Source: Nitzschia sp. DOCU1
Taxonomy: Eukaryota > Bacillariophyta > Bacillariophyceae > Bacillariales > Bacillariaceae
DNA: 64,000 nucleotides
Reading direction: 5' to 3'
Assembly: GCA_951394045.1 (NCBI GenBank)
Contig: OX595985.1
Span: 3,224,001 to 3,288,000, forward strand
A model generated the notes under the pieces. It had not been told where the DNA came from. It saw only the letters and a program-made list of their open reading frames with translations, and did not search any database. Shown here piece after piece: positions 10,684-20,524 of this stretch (its first letter is position 1; each line of letters begins with the position of its first letter). A program made the translations under genes and the position numbers.

Positions 10684-12126
10684 TTCGTAGTTGGGCAGCT
10701 ACAAAGCTTGGTACCAGGTATGCCAGGCGCCCTGGGCCAATTTTCGCTGCTGCGAGCTGCACGCCACCAAGGGGACGAAAACAGAGTGCGCATGACGGAA
10801 GCAGTACGGGAACAGCTACTAACCTTCCAAGACCTACTCAAGGATGACGAACCAACTCTATTGGAAGAAATAGTGCCTGGAGAACCCGAAGATATCGGCG
10901 CCAGCGACGCCGCCAAGACAGGCATGGGCGGTGTATGGTTCACAGCCGACCAAAAGGCACTAGTGTGGCGCCAACGTTTCCCCAAGGCCGTGCAGCAAAG
11001 ATTGGTGTCCAGTCAAAACCCCCGAGGCACGGTATCCATATCGGATCTAGAGACCGCCGCCACTATTGCCCATCAAGCGGTACGCGCGCACGACAGCGAA
11101 ATATTTGGCGAAACGCTGCATAGCCTAGCCGACAACACCAACTCGGTGGTTTGGCGAGTGAAAGGTTCTACTACAACGACAAAGCCGGCAGCTTACCTCC
11201 TAAGACAAGCTGCACTACTAACTCGCCGCCACCGAGCCGTGTTCACATGGAACCATATAGCTGGAGACGACAACAGAATGGCGGACGATGCCAGCCGACT
11301 ATGGGACCTAAGCGATGCCGAATTTCTCACCTATTTTAATTCTAAATACCCGCAGGCGATCTCCTGGAAACTCTGCACGGTCCCAAGCGAATGGAACTCG
11401 AGGCTGATATCCGCCTTGTTGCAGCAGAAGTCCAGCATGGTGTCACTGGACGACGTGCCCAGGCGCAGCGCAGCAACTGGGACCTCTGGGTCGAATTCTG
11501 TGCACGCTACAACATCGACCACATGCTCGCCGACAGAGCAGACCCAATCCCCATCCTCCAAATCTTCATGCGACGGTATCGAGATGGGAGGGCAGCACCC
11601 TCTGGGCAGCAGGTCCGCGCTCGTACAGCGGAAGACGCCTTACGTCAGGTGGCGCAGACGATGGCCGTACTGGGGTCCCCGGACCCACGCAAGGATTCCA
11701 CAGGTTGCATCGACCACCGAATCACCAGGCAACTTTCAGCCTGGAAGAAGCAGGACCCACCCTCTCGACGAAGAAAGCCAATTCCCAAGATTGTCCTCGA
11801 GGACTTCACAGCCGCCGCCTGGGCCTCACAACGCCACCACCACCAAGTCGGCGCCGACCTCCTGTGGATTGGGGTCTTTTGGCTCCTCCGACCAAGTGAG
11901 TACTTGCGCACCTCACACAAGGACCAACGGCCCTTCCGGCTGCAAGACGTCGCCTTCAAAATACCAGGAGGGCGGACAAAACCCGCTACCACCATTCCGT
12001 TGGACGAGCTCAACCAGGCCGAAAAGGCCAACCTCCACTTCGAACTCCAGAAGAATGGAGTCATGGGGGAGGACATCTGGGCCACAAGGACCAACGATCC
12101 CCAGCGCTGCCCGGTTCAATGCTTGA
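10684..12126 (+). pseudogene. DIRS ORF2, RT thumb and RNase H (3' part)
   Basis: Continues the frame of 2818-4130 after Copia-1: FVVGQLQSLVPGMPGALGQF is the RT thumb. RNase H follows, with ASDAAKTGMGGVW (first Asp), the segment SVVWRVKGSTTTTK, and the C-terminal FTWNHIAGDDNRMADDASRLW carrying the final acidic residue. The recognisable protein ends near 11400. The frame nevertheless stays open to 12126, overlapping the recombinase gene by about 735 bases in another frame. The overlap frame is also open and similar in the second DIRS fragment at 33490-34045, so part of the overlap may be real. Overlapping RT and recombinase ORFs are known in DIRS elements. Confidence 0.8.
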
Positions 12127-12458
12127 TCCGACGGGTACAAGAGTTGCGAATGAAAAATGCAGCCGCCGACACCCCACTGCACCGCTTCTTTGATGCGTCG
12201 GGCGGGGCCCGCTCGATCACGGATTCCCAAATGACCGCCCTGCTCAAGATATACGCGCGGGCCCGCCGCCTCCACGTGGAGGTCTCCATTGGAGCCCTCC
12301 GCGCCACAGCCGCCACGGCACTACTCAATGCCCAAGTAGACGTTACCTTGATCAAACTAGTAGGCCGCTGGCGCTACGACGAAGTTATGCGATACTTCCA
12401 CACCCAAGCGGACACCACAGATCCGCTTGCTCCCGCAATTCTCGCTAACCTCCCTTAA
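11391..12458 (+). CDS. DIRS tyrosine recombinase
   Basis: 355 residues from ATG 11391. It integrates the circular cDNA of the element. The N-terminal SAM-like segment (about residues 20-110) is followed by the catalytic domain. Visible active-site residues are Arg about 167 in FWLLRPSEYLR, Arg about 304 in SIGALRATA, Trp about 327 in VGRWRYDEV and the nucleophile Tyr about 335 in MRYFHTQ. The canonical His of the HxxR box is Gly here (GALR). The ORF is intact in this copy. In the second fragment (33490-34045) the equivalent frame has a TGA where this copy has CGA. It ends 32 bp before repeat B1. Confidence 0.88.
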   Translation: MELEADIRLVAAEVQHGVTGRRAQAQRSNWDLWVEFCARYNIDHMLADRADPIPILQIFMRRYRDGRAAPSGQQVRARTAEDALRQVAQTMAVLGSPDPRKDSTGCIDHRITRQLSAWKKQDPPSRRRKPIPKIVLEDFTAAAWASQRHHHQVGADLLWIGVFWLLRPSEYLRTSHKDQRPFRLQDVAFKIPGGRTKPATTIPLDELNQAEKANLHFELQKNGVMGEDIWATRTNDPQRCPVQCLIRRVQELRMKNAAADTPLHRFFDASGGARSITDSQMTALLKIYARARRLHVEVSIGALRATAATALLNAQVDVTLIKLVGRWRYDEVMRYFHTQADTTDPLAPAILANLP

Positions 12459-12490
12459 CCCCAACCACCACCCTACCTTTGGCTATTATG

Positions 12491-12627
12491 GAGAAAAGTT
12501 CACTCGAAGGGGTCAAATCGCGCGCGCGAAACCCCATTCTAGTAAACACGTCAATTGCCAACAGAGTGACAATAGAAACGTAGCGGTTCCTAGAGCGAGC
12601 TGCTGGAAGAAATGGAGGCGGCTCGCT
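12491..12627 (+). repeat. DIRS repeat B1
   Basis: 137-bp repeat, first copy, from GAGAAAAGTTCACTCG to GGCGGCTCGCT. It matches B2 (12888-13024) except for one base (GCTGCT/GCTGCC). It directly abuts A2, reproducing the junction expected in the circular intermediate. Confidence 0.9.
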
Positions 12628-12867
12628 GCTAGTAACCGCGGAGAGAACGGACGACGAAGGGACCGGGGAACCCGGATCGAATTTCGAACTATCCCTTCTA
12701 CCGCCCTACTAAAAGGAAGAAGGGAGGAAGAGCTAGGAGAAGACTACGCTACGTGTTGAACGACCATGACCATAAACTTTTTCTTCTTGCTATCGATAGC
12801 AAGAACTGGGAAGGAAAGCTTGATCCCAAGCCGACACTAGCAGACAAATAGTTTACGATTGATTAAC
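12628..12867 (+). repeat. DIRS repeat A2
   Basis: 240-bp second copy of A1 (378-617), two differences. Placed between B1 and B2, with a 20-bp spacer before B2. The B1-A2-B2 block lets the reverse transcriptase rebuild complete ends. Confidence 0.9.
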
Positions 12868-12887
12868 CCGCCGCGCCCACCCTTTGA

Positions 12888-13024
12888 GAGAAAAGTTCAC
12901 TCGAAGGGGTCAAATCGCGCGCGCGAAACCCCATTCTAGTAAACACGTCAATTGCCAACAGAGTGACAATAGAAACGTAGCGGTTCCTAGAGCGAGCTGC
13001 CGGAAGAAATGGAGGCGGCTCGCT
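12888..13024 (+). repeat. DIRS repeat B2 (right end)
   Basis: 137-bp right terminal copy of B1. Immediately to its right (13025 on) the minus-strand LINE ORF2 resumes. Confidence 0.9.
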
Positions 13025-16000
13025 CGTAGCTGCCCTCCAATGTGGGAGAGAAAATCGCGAAGGCTTGGAAGCCAGCGTCCTTCGAGGTAAGACAGTGGGG
13101 TATGACGTCAGTGAGGATGGATTCGCTAATGCCGGCTTGCCACTGGTGCCACGCCAAAGGATATCAGAGTCCCGGTGCGCCAATGCTTGATAAACAAGGT
13201 GATCTGACCCTCGCCTTGCAATGTGTACCACAGAACGAATCCACCACCGGCATATTCCGTTGGGCAAAAGATCAAGGCGGAAGGTGTCGTTCGAGCTAAC
13301 CCGCATTTGGTGATGATAGCGCCCATTGATTGTTTTTGCGCTTTATCAAGTGATTTCTTGGAAAAGAACGATTGTGGCAGTGCGTATTTGATGCTGGCCA
13401 CGTACATAGCGTGGTATACAAGGAACGCCCCATACCTTTGAATCGGGCTCATACTAATTTTGGTGCTGAGCGTTTTGGCCTTCTTGACGAGCGTTTGAAG
13501 TTGGTTTGGTGGCCTTGGCTGTGATGGATCTTCGGGAGGACGGGTCTTCTGGGGTGACAACGGCGATTTCAAATGTCCAAGGGTTTTGTGCGGGTCGTGG
13601 GGCCCTTTAGCTTCGATTGGAAGTGGCTGGCCAGAAATGGCGTCCGTGATATGGATCCTGTTGTCCAAGGCGTCTAGGAGTGGCACGGGGGTCCCATCTG
13701 GTTTGAAGGTAAAGTGAAGAACGTGGAACGAACATTTCTTCAATTCGAGGCGGCTGCCGGAGCAAAATAGAAGGTCGTTCCAGACCTGCGCATCATGCTG
13801 CATTCGCTCAATTAGGTCGTCGAGTGAAGTTTCGGCTTGAGGGCAGAAATCGTTGCATGTACCCGTAGAATCGTCGACAAATCCCACCATTGTTAACCTA
13901 GTCGTATATTTTCCATCGGGAGTCATGAACGTAGCGCCGTGTGCTTGTTTTGCGTGTGCGTCGAATAGAGTCAAAGAAATGAAAAGCCAGATACAGGGTG
14001 AGTTGCCGGAACCTTGCCCTGTGCCATGCAGGGAAAAACTCTCGCAATGGGAGTATTCCAAATCGGATATGCCAATAGCTGTGCGCAGTTTGTACTTGGC
14101 TTCTTTGAGTGTCTTGGCGTGAACTGCAACTATGCTTCGATGTTGGCCGTATTTACGGTTTATCAGTGACGTGAGGGCAACAATGATGCGGTCGTAACAA
14201 CTCATGGCGTCATTGTCAAAGTTGAAAAGAGTACGGCGGGACACGAAAGAGATGTTGTACTTGAGTTCTTCCAAGAAAGTCAGGGACTGGGCTTCACATC
14301 CTGGGCGGCCGCCATATTGGCCATCGCTGATAGTGCCATGCTCATCATCGTGGGAAAGAAGTTGCCGCCATTTAACTGCTAAGAGTAGGTTGAAATCCGC
14401 TTCGTAGATATGAATGACTCGCAGGCGATGGATTTTGTATTCGCCGACGTCCTTGAAGATCATTGTATTTACATTAGATATCCAGCGACTAAGTACATAG
14501 TTATTACGAATACAATAATTGATGAGGGATACTAAGATCCCAGCAATAGCCAATTGTTTGGATTCAAAAACTTGAGCGGCTTCAGGATCTGTATGGGGAT
14601 CATATGTCCCAGGCTTGAAGAGTGCTTTATAACGGCCAAGGTGCCGCCCTGATGGAGAGGTAGTGGTAGACTCTCTCCATTTCTTGATCTTCCCGGCGAA
14701 ATCTTCGAGAGTAAGGGTGGCAGAAACGGCATCTAGTTCGGATGTGGCTTTGCACTCTTGGAGTAATTGTGCGCATTGGGCGGTAGGAACAGTGGAGGAA
14801 TATTCCCCTGTCAGGACGTCTTCGACAAAGATGGAGCTCGCTTCCCAGTCCAAATGGTCCGATAATGGAGGGGTGGTGAAGGGGGTGCCTTGGGCCTGTC
14901 CGAAATGAAGGCGGTTGCGTAGCATTAAATAATACTCTATCTGAAAGGGGTCGGTGATCATCTTCCATTCGATACAGGAGCTCGAATTTTCCAACGTTGT
15001 CACGGTATCGGGTGGGGTGTCGGGCGTGGGCCATGATGATGGGACTTCGAGGCGATCGAGGCATTGGACGCTGCCTTGTGAATTGGTGATTTGTGACATG
15101 ATCTGCCACGTTTTCCGACCGGATTCAAACTTATTAATCAACTTGAGGATCCGTGCTTTTGCGCTATCTCGAGTGTTGGTGGCTGCATCGGTCTTGAGAT
15201 TAAGCTCGGCCCGGCGTAGTTTCTTGCTAGTGGACTGTTTCCGAAGGACTCGTTTTTCGGCGGCGGCAAGTGCAATTCGAGCCGCTGGTAGAAAGACCGG
15301 AATATTGAAGTCCATACCCACTGAGCGCATCCGTTCTTGAAGAGCAGGAAGACGATCTTTACCAAACTTGAGAGCCGACACCTGGCTCCTCAAAATCTGA
15401 ACTTGAAGCCGTGCTTGTACGAGTTCCTGGGAATACCATTCGGGTCGGCGACGTTTACAGTGTGACTCGCCGCTCAGCCCAGCGTCACCAATGATGATAT
15501 CCATGCGTTCCACTGCAGACGAATCGAGTTGATCAAGATTGAGAGCGCTTTGGCGATCAAAAACTGAGTTGGCAGCGAGGTGGTCGTACATCGTTTCAAC
15601 GTAGGTGGTGACGGATTGTTTGTCGGAAGAATTTACCGCTCGATGGGGTAATGCTGGGAGTGTGTCTGATTGTTGCCCGAGAAGTTGTTGTGTGTCAAAT
15701 TCGATGTACACTCCGTGATGGTCGCTGTGCAAAAAGCGGTGGAAGGGGGTGTAGCCGAGCTTGTTGACGCTTGAGACTAAACCGGCGGAGAGGAAGACGG
15801 CATCGATGCGTCTAGATCCTGTCTCTTGAGATCGAAATGTCGGGCTGTCAGGATGCCGTAAATACCACGGATCGCAGAGATTGGTGTCCGTCATCAGGCG
15901 CAAAATGCCCGACCGTGCGTCCTCGACGGTCTCGTTAAAATCGCCTCCAACAACGATCTCGTGGCCTTTGGCCTGGAATTCTTTGATTTGAAGAGTCAAA

Positions 16001-16632
16001 TCGGTGATAAAGGCGGTGTGGGGTGGCTCAGCTTCGCGTCCTTCGAGAGCCAGGGCTCGGGTTTGTTGGTGCCATGCTGTGTGACCAATTTCGTTGGTGG
16101 GTCGAGAGCAAACTTGGTAGACGGAGAAAACGGTAATGGGAGGAGCAGCTTTGCGCCGGATATGGACAAAACTCCATCGTCCCATGGGATCGCCGCCGCG
16201 CCCGTTCGCTTCCAGTTTAGGAACTAAAGTGCCAACCATGGTAATTCCTGTCCCACCGCATTGGTTACCGGTCATTGAGGATTCTTGGCATGAATCAAAT
16301 TGGCAGGCAGCCTGGCCTGGGGCACTGCGATGGACTGTGTCGCTGAGACGTAGCCGGCGAGTGACCATCGTTGCGTCCTGATGATGTTCGGACATACCAA
16401 GGAGGTCGATGCCATGGAGTTGCTGAAGCCGAATCAGATCTTCCAATGTGTCTTCGTCTTTCGTCTTTTGCAAGCCACGGACATTTTGGAACAAAAACCG
16501 GGTGGCGCCTTCGGGTTTATCGGGGGTCATGGCGTCTCCTTGCCATAAAGCGTCGGATGGTAAGTGAACTGGGTTGGTTGGATGTCGAGTTTGATATAGT
16601 CGAGCCGCCGGGGGGTGGTCTGGAGTGGACAT
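13025..16632 (-). pseudogene. LINE ORF2: AP-type endonuclease and reverse transcriptase
   Basis: Opens at ATG 16632, overlapping the ORF1 stop in TAATG, and is open for 1168 codons to 13126. Endonuclease domain (first ~330 residues): FLFQNVRGLQ (Asn), DLLGMSEHH (Glu), GGDFNET (Asp/Asn), RRIDAVFL (Asp) and HSDHHGVYIEF (SDH). RT domain (about 740-990): FDNDAMSCYDRI (motif A), HGTGQGSGNSPCIW (motif B) and VGFVDDSTG (motif C). It nicks target DNA and primes reverse transcription there. The stop at 13126 results from a frameshift: another frame gives WQAGISESILTDV, the expected continuation, up to the DIRS insertion at 13025. The distal end is at 1-377. Confidence 0.88.
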
Positions 16633-18420
16633 TATTTCGGGGCGCCTGCTGCTTCCTCTGAAGTAGCTGGGCGATCGATTTCCATTCTGGTGTCATTGAT
16701 GTTACTCCTCTTGCGTGGTGGCGACATGGTATCCGTTACGTCAGTGGGCTGGGCGAAAGGGCGGCTGAGCGAGGCGACTAAGGCGTCCAGAGTGGATTGA
16801 ATGCGTTCGACGGATGCGTTCAGGGTGGCCTGATCTTCTTTAGTTGCGAACGGAGACATGGTAGAATTGCTGAGACCGGCAATCGTCTTGTCGATAATCG
16901 TGTTGATTGTGGCGTCCAATTTAGCATTCAGGGCGTGGAGCTCCTTTTTGAACTGAGTTTCCAAGGTGGTCAATTTAAGAGTTTGCTCGGCTTGCATGGC
17001 AGCAAGAGCGTCGTTGAGGCGTCGATCCAAGGTGGCTTCGTCGAAGGTGACAGTGCTCTGGGCTTGAGTCATTATTGTGTGTGCTGTCGTACCGGTCGCG
17101 GCTGGTTTGGGTGGGGGTTCCAAAGGGGGAAAAGCGGCGGCCGAGAGGTCGCAGATAACGGTGATGGGGGCTGGGCATTGCCAGGCGGTCTTCTTGGACT
17201 GAGACTTGGCGGAACGGACGGTAGATTCGCCAACCGACGCGTCATCGTTGCCCCACGCATATGCGGCAGAGTACTTCCCAGCTGAGGTGCTATTTCAGCC
17301 GATGGAGCTTGTTGCGGTACGGTTGCCGTAATTTCCAGTGTAGCGTTTGAAGGCGGTACCAGAGAGAATAGAATCGAGCCAGGGGATGACGCGAGCGATG
17401 GTTTCTTCAGTGACAGAGATGTGGACGCGGCGATTATCCAAGTCGGGATAAACTCTGTAAATATCCGGATTGTCTTCCAATTGTTGCTGGAGGGATACTG
17501 GGGTATCGACCGTACTGACAAAGGCGCCGTAGGTCTCGACATTGTGGATTTGCAAATTGCGATGAGTAAACATATAATCGTCATGTTTTTCCATGCATTT
17601 ACCAAACAGCGTAGGCTCGTCTTTGGACATCGCGAAGGGCAGGAAAGTAGTCCATTTCTTGGAGTGGAAGATGCTGCGGTCGAGAAGAAATTTGGCTAAT
17701 GCAAGAACGGAACGAGTAACTGTCAATTGAATGACAGACTGTGTCTTTGCGTTGGCCTCCAAACTGGTACTTCACAGTAGCTTGCTCCAAGCCAATAGGA
17801 AATTCAAACTCTTCAATGCTCGTCCATTGTTTGAGATCAAACTCCTTGACTTTGCTTTTGATTTCTTCCTCGGAAGCAGTTTCCACGTAGGTATCCCACG
17901 CAGTTTGGAAATGCAAGTTCGTTTTATTTTTCAGCGTGGCGACGTCGAAAAAGCGAGGGTGTTCCTGGGTCCAGTAGCCGAGAAGGACGATATCCACACC
18001 GTGGGTAAAGTCCATCGGATGCTTCCTCAAGAAGTACCCGTTGTTGTGCCACCAGGCCATGTCCGAGCGCGATTTGAGGGTGGAAAATGGAGTTTTCGCC
18101 TTAACGGTGAAGCCCAGGACCACTTTTTGGTTTCTTCCAGCGACATTAACCACTCCGAAATTCTCCAAGAAGGTGTCCATGTTAGGAGGTTTGGCAGGGG
18201 AGAATGGGTTGCCTTTGATGTCCTCGAAGACGATCGGGTCATAAGCTTCCGCGGCATCAGCGAGGGGTTTGATGACCTGCATCAACGACTTGGCCGCATT
18301 CACTCGGGCGGCTCCCGTTTTTGGCGCGATTTCGAGACGACAATGGTGGATGACAAACAGACCAGTACCTGTGTACCCGGTGGCCGGATAGTTGGCGGTA
18401 GTGGTGTTGGCAACGGTCAT
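16632..18420 (-). pseudogene. LINE ORF1 (frameshift and one in-frame TGA)
   Basis: Starts at ATG 18420. The first part (to about 17750) is globular and unfamiliar (GLFVIHHCRLEIAP, later AWWHNNGYFLRKHPMDF). Near 17750 the frame shifts by one base (QFGG to LEANAKTQSV) and continues to a TGA at 17295-17297. It then stays in that same frame to the TAA at 16632-16634. The last 160 residues contain a probable coiled coil (LTTLETQFKKELHALNAKLD) and a basic, phosphorylatable tail (PPRKRSN). The coiled coil fits a trimerising nucleic-acid chaperone like other LINE ORF1 proteins, though no zinc knuckle or RRM was recognised. A natural internal ATG at 17123 could restart translation after the TGA. Confidence 0.7.
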
Positions 18421-19454
18421 GGTAGTTAGATTTTTAGGTAGGAATTTACGTGAAATTTCTACGGTTAGGTTTTTCGCACTGCTGCGCTCTCTGTCCGGCA
18501 GAAAGTAATGTTGTGGGTTCTAGCACATAGGTATGAACCATATCTACGCAAAATTAAGTCCTTCAGGATTCGCGCCTGCCATTGATTATATGGTCTTAAG
18601 TCATGTATAAAAAGACAACATCGGACTCCCGCTCGCTCCAACGATAATGACCAAAACATCGCACCTTCATTTTCCTCCGATCAATGGTCGAGTCCCCTCT
18701 CCTTTAGAACATTCTGTCTTTAAAGCCTTGCATGAAGTCTCTCATTTCTTGGTGCCCCTTCTTTTATGGACACTGGTTGATCATTGTCCAGCTACTGGAG
18801 GAGTATCATTTGGGATGATGGGCTCCTGTGACAGCAATTTGCACTTGTCCATATGACATGCTGCAGATGGACCAGTCGATGCTCGATCATTGGATTGCAT
18901 GACGTCAGGTTGATTTTCAATTTCCTATGTGCGCTCATCATTTGGGGTGCTACTGCTATCTGCTGCTCCTAGCCAGCGACAATTCAAAACCTCGACCAGT
19001 CGATGAGATTGAATTCCCAGCGACAAGAAAAGCAAAACTTTCATTCGGAATTGTCAAAACTGGTAGTTGTTCCGCGTGGTCATCCTGCGACAATTATTTA
19101 GCGCGCCTGCCACCCATTATTAGCATATGCTTTTTAGGTATAAACCATATCTACGAAAAACGCGTGTGCCGAACCGACAACTTTGTGGGTTCGGCACACG
19201 TGCACCTACATCTCGCGCTAGCCCTACCCACCATGTTGTGGGTTCTAGTACATAGGTATGAACCATATCTACGCAAAATCCGTATCCTGTCGGTGTATCA
19301 ATGTAGGCAAAGACTTGACATTTTTCCCTGACCTGGTACTTGTGTCCTGTAGCCATTCTACACGAATTTTTTGCTATTTATTTACTTAAAGAACATTGAA
19401 GGTGATCGCTTAGCAAGCCACTCAGATTAACAAACACCTGGTCGAAGTGGCGAC
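18421..19454. other. Non-coding stretch with a repeated 47-mer and a perfect hairpin
   Basis: No convincing gene. It contains the probable 5' leader of the LINE near 18420, two direct copies of a 47-bp sequence (18507-18553 and 19233-19279, one mismatch; core TAGGTATGAACCATATCTAC), a shorter related piece near 19137-19158, and the hairpin at 19163-19200. It may be a remnant of a small non-autonomous element. Confidence 0.6.
19163..19200. repeat. Perfect 13-bp inverted repeat (hairpin)
   Basis: CGTGTGCCGAACC at 19163-19175 is repeated as its reverse complement at 19188-19200 around a 12-base loop. It is not followed by a poly-T run, so it is not an obvious terminator. Confidence 0.85.
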
Positions 19455-20006
19455 TTAAGAACAGAGTGTGCGGTTCTTGTTGGGGGGAACATCAAGGGGA
19501 GAAATCTGACGTTCAGGAGGCTGGAAAGTCAAAAGGCTGGAGTCCTCGTAGGTCAATCTGCGAGCAGAAGGGGCAGCGGGCACGAAGTCATCCAAGTCGA
19601 GAATAGGAGGGCCATTATTCACAGTACCACCAGTTGGTGGTCCGTTCACCAAAACAGCAGCGGGAATATCAATTCCGAGAACAGCCGGAGCCACATTTCC
19701 GTCAGTGCCTGCACCAAGAAAGCCTGTGATAAATATTTGTGAGATCACATAATAATGAAAATAAGGACAGTCGGTAGAGTACTTACTGGCAGGGGTGCTT
19801 CTACCCGCATTGCGTGCCAACTCAGCAGCCTCCCGCTTCTCTTTTGCAAAGCGATACCAAGCGCAGCGAAACTGATGCAGGGTGAAAGACTTAAAGGCAT
19901 CACTAAGCTTGTGCGCATCGATGGGCTTAGTGGTGAAGTCGATTGCTCCGGAGTCAAATAGCCTCTTAAGCTCCTTCTCGGCGATGGTACCTTTGAAAGC
20001 CGGCAT
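19455..20006 (-). CDS. Hypothetical protein, one 63-bp intron
   Basis: An unrecognised gene of about 162 residues after splicing. The ATG at 20006 (MPAFKGTIAEKELKRLF) is preferred over the upstream one at 20090. The intron is 19724-19786 with donor GTAAGT and acceptor ATCACAG. It is 63 bases and free of stops, so retention would add 21 residues without changing frame. Exon 1 carries a compact basic helical segment (KLSDAFKSFTLHQFRCAWYR followed by FAKEKREAAELA). Exon 2 is Pro/Gly-rich and ends in PPNKNRTLCS. It lies 98 bp from the left LTR of Copia-2 and may be a host gene or a passenger of an older element; I cannot tell which. Confidence 0.55.
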   Translation of the reverse strand: MPAFKGTIAEKELKRLFDSGAIDFTTKPIDAHKLSDAFKSFTLHQFRCAWYRFAKEKREAAELARNAGRSTPASKYSTDCPYFHYYVISQIFITGFLGAGTDGNVAPAVLGIDIPAAVLVNGPPTGGTVNNGPPILDLDDFVPAAPSARRLTYEDSSLLTFQPPERQISPLDVPPNKNRTLCS

Positions 20007-20104
20007 AGTGAGGAAATATTTCGTTTCAGTTGAGAGAAAGATAGCCCTATGAAATTTTATGACTACGGCGGTTTGCAAATTTTTTGGCATCGGTTGGACT
20101 CCTC

Positions 20105-20395
20105 TGAATAAATCTAGTCATGCCAGTCCTAAATCCGTCACGCTTGTCACGCTGTGGTATTGGGCATGCGAGTTGTTTCTATCATTGTTAGAAAATCAAA
20201 AAGTGTGTGATTCCAAAATATTGGTCCTCTCCTGCGCGGTGCAGGATAGAAAGCTTCATTACGGGGCTCTCCATATTGTCAACATAATACGGTTATCGCA
20301 CCATTATTGACATCTCTATTTAGACGTATTGATGGACTCATTGGACCATTGCTCACATGGAGCAAATATTACGCGAGTATGACAGGATTCAAACA
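20105..20395 (-). repeat. Copia-2 3' LTR
   Basis: 291-bp LTR starting TGAATAAATC and ending GATTCAAACA on the plus strand, preceded by CCTC. Its first 86 bp are identical to 33212-33297, and a diverged full-length relative lies at 34046-34327. Confidence 0.85.
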
Positions 20396-20524
20396 GTCCC
20401 CGCGATGCGATTACGCTCATCAAGAGCGGATCGGACCGGCAACTGTAGGTCAACTTCATGCAGAGGCCCGCTCAAAGGCTATTATTGGGGGGTGGGTATT
20501 TCAACCCGGTCCTTTTGACCATCA

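Larger units (their letters stand above)
378..13024 (+). mobile_element. DIRS/Ngaro-type retrotransposon with split direct repeats
   Basis: A tyrosine-recombinase retrotransposon, about 6.1 kb once the nested Copia-1 (6,555 bp with its target duplication) is removed. The termini have the diagnostic order A1 (378-617), coding region, B1 (12491-12627), A2 (12628-12867), B2 (12888-13024). A1 and A2 are both 240 bp and differ at two positions. B1 and B2 are both 137 bp and differ at one. The coding order is gag-like protein, RT/RNase H, tyrosine recombinase. Such elements replicate through a circular DNA and integrate by recombination without duplicating the target, and none is seen. The near-identity of the repeats shows recent insertion. 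Ngaro/PAT elements have this repeat arrangement, DIRS-1 proper has inverted ends; I did not place it to a clade. Confidence 0.9.
1..18420 (-). mobile_element. Non-LTR (LINE-type) retrotransposon, split by the DIRS element
   Basis: A two-ORF non-LTR retrotransposon on the minus strand. ORF1 lies at 16632-18420, ORF2 at 13025-16632, and the end of ORF2 is displaced to 1-377 because the DIRS element (378-13024) sits inside it. The minus-strand reading approaching 13025 (residues ...SPTLEGSYE) leads naturally to the minus-strand reading leaving 377 (AVDETFVAPLQRIGDF...), both typical of the region after the RT domain. No target duplication is seen at the break, as expected for a tyrosine-recombinase element. 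The left end of the LINE lies outside the window. The 5' end, upstream of 18420, is not defined. The copy is defective: it has frameshifts near 100, 13130 and 17750 and an in-frame TGA at 17295. Confidence 0.8.
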
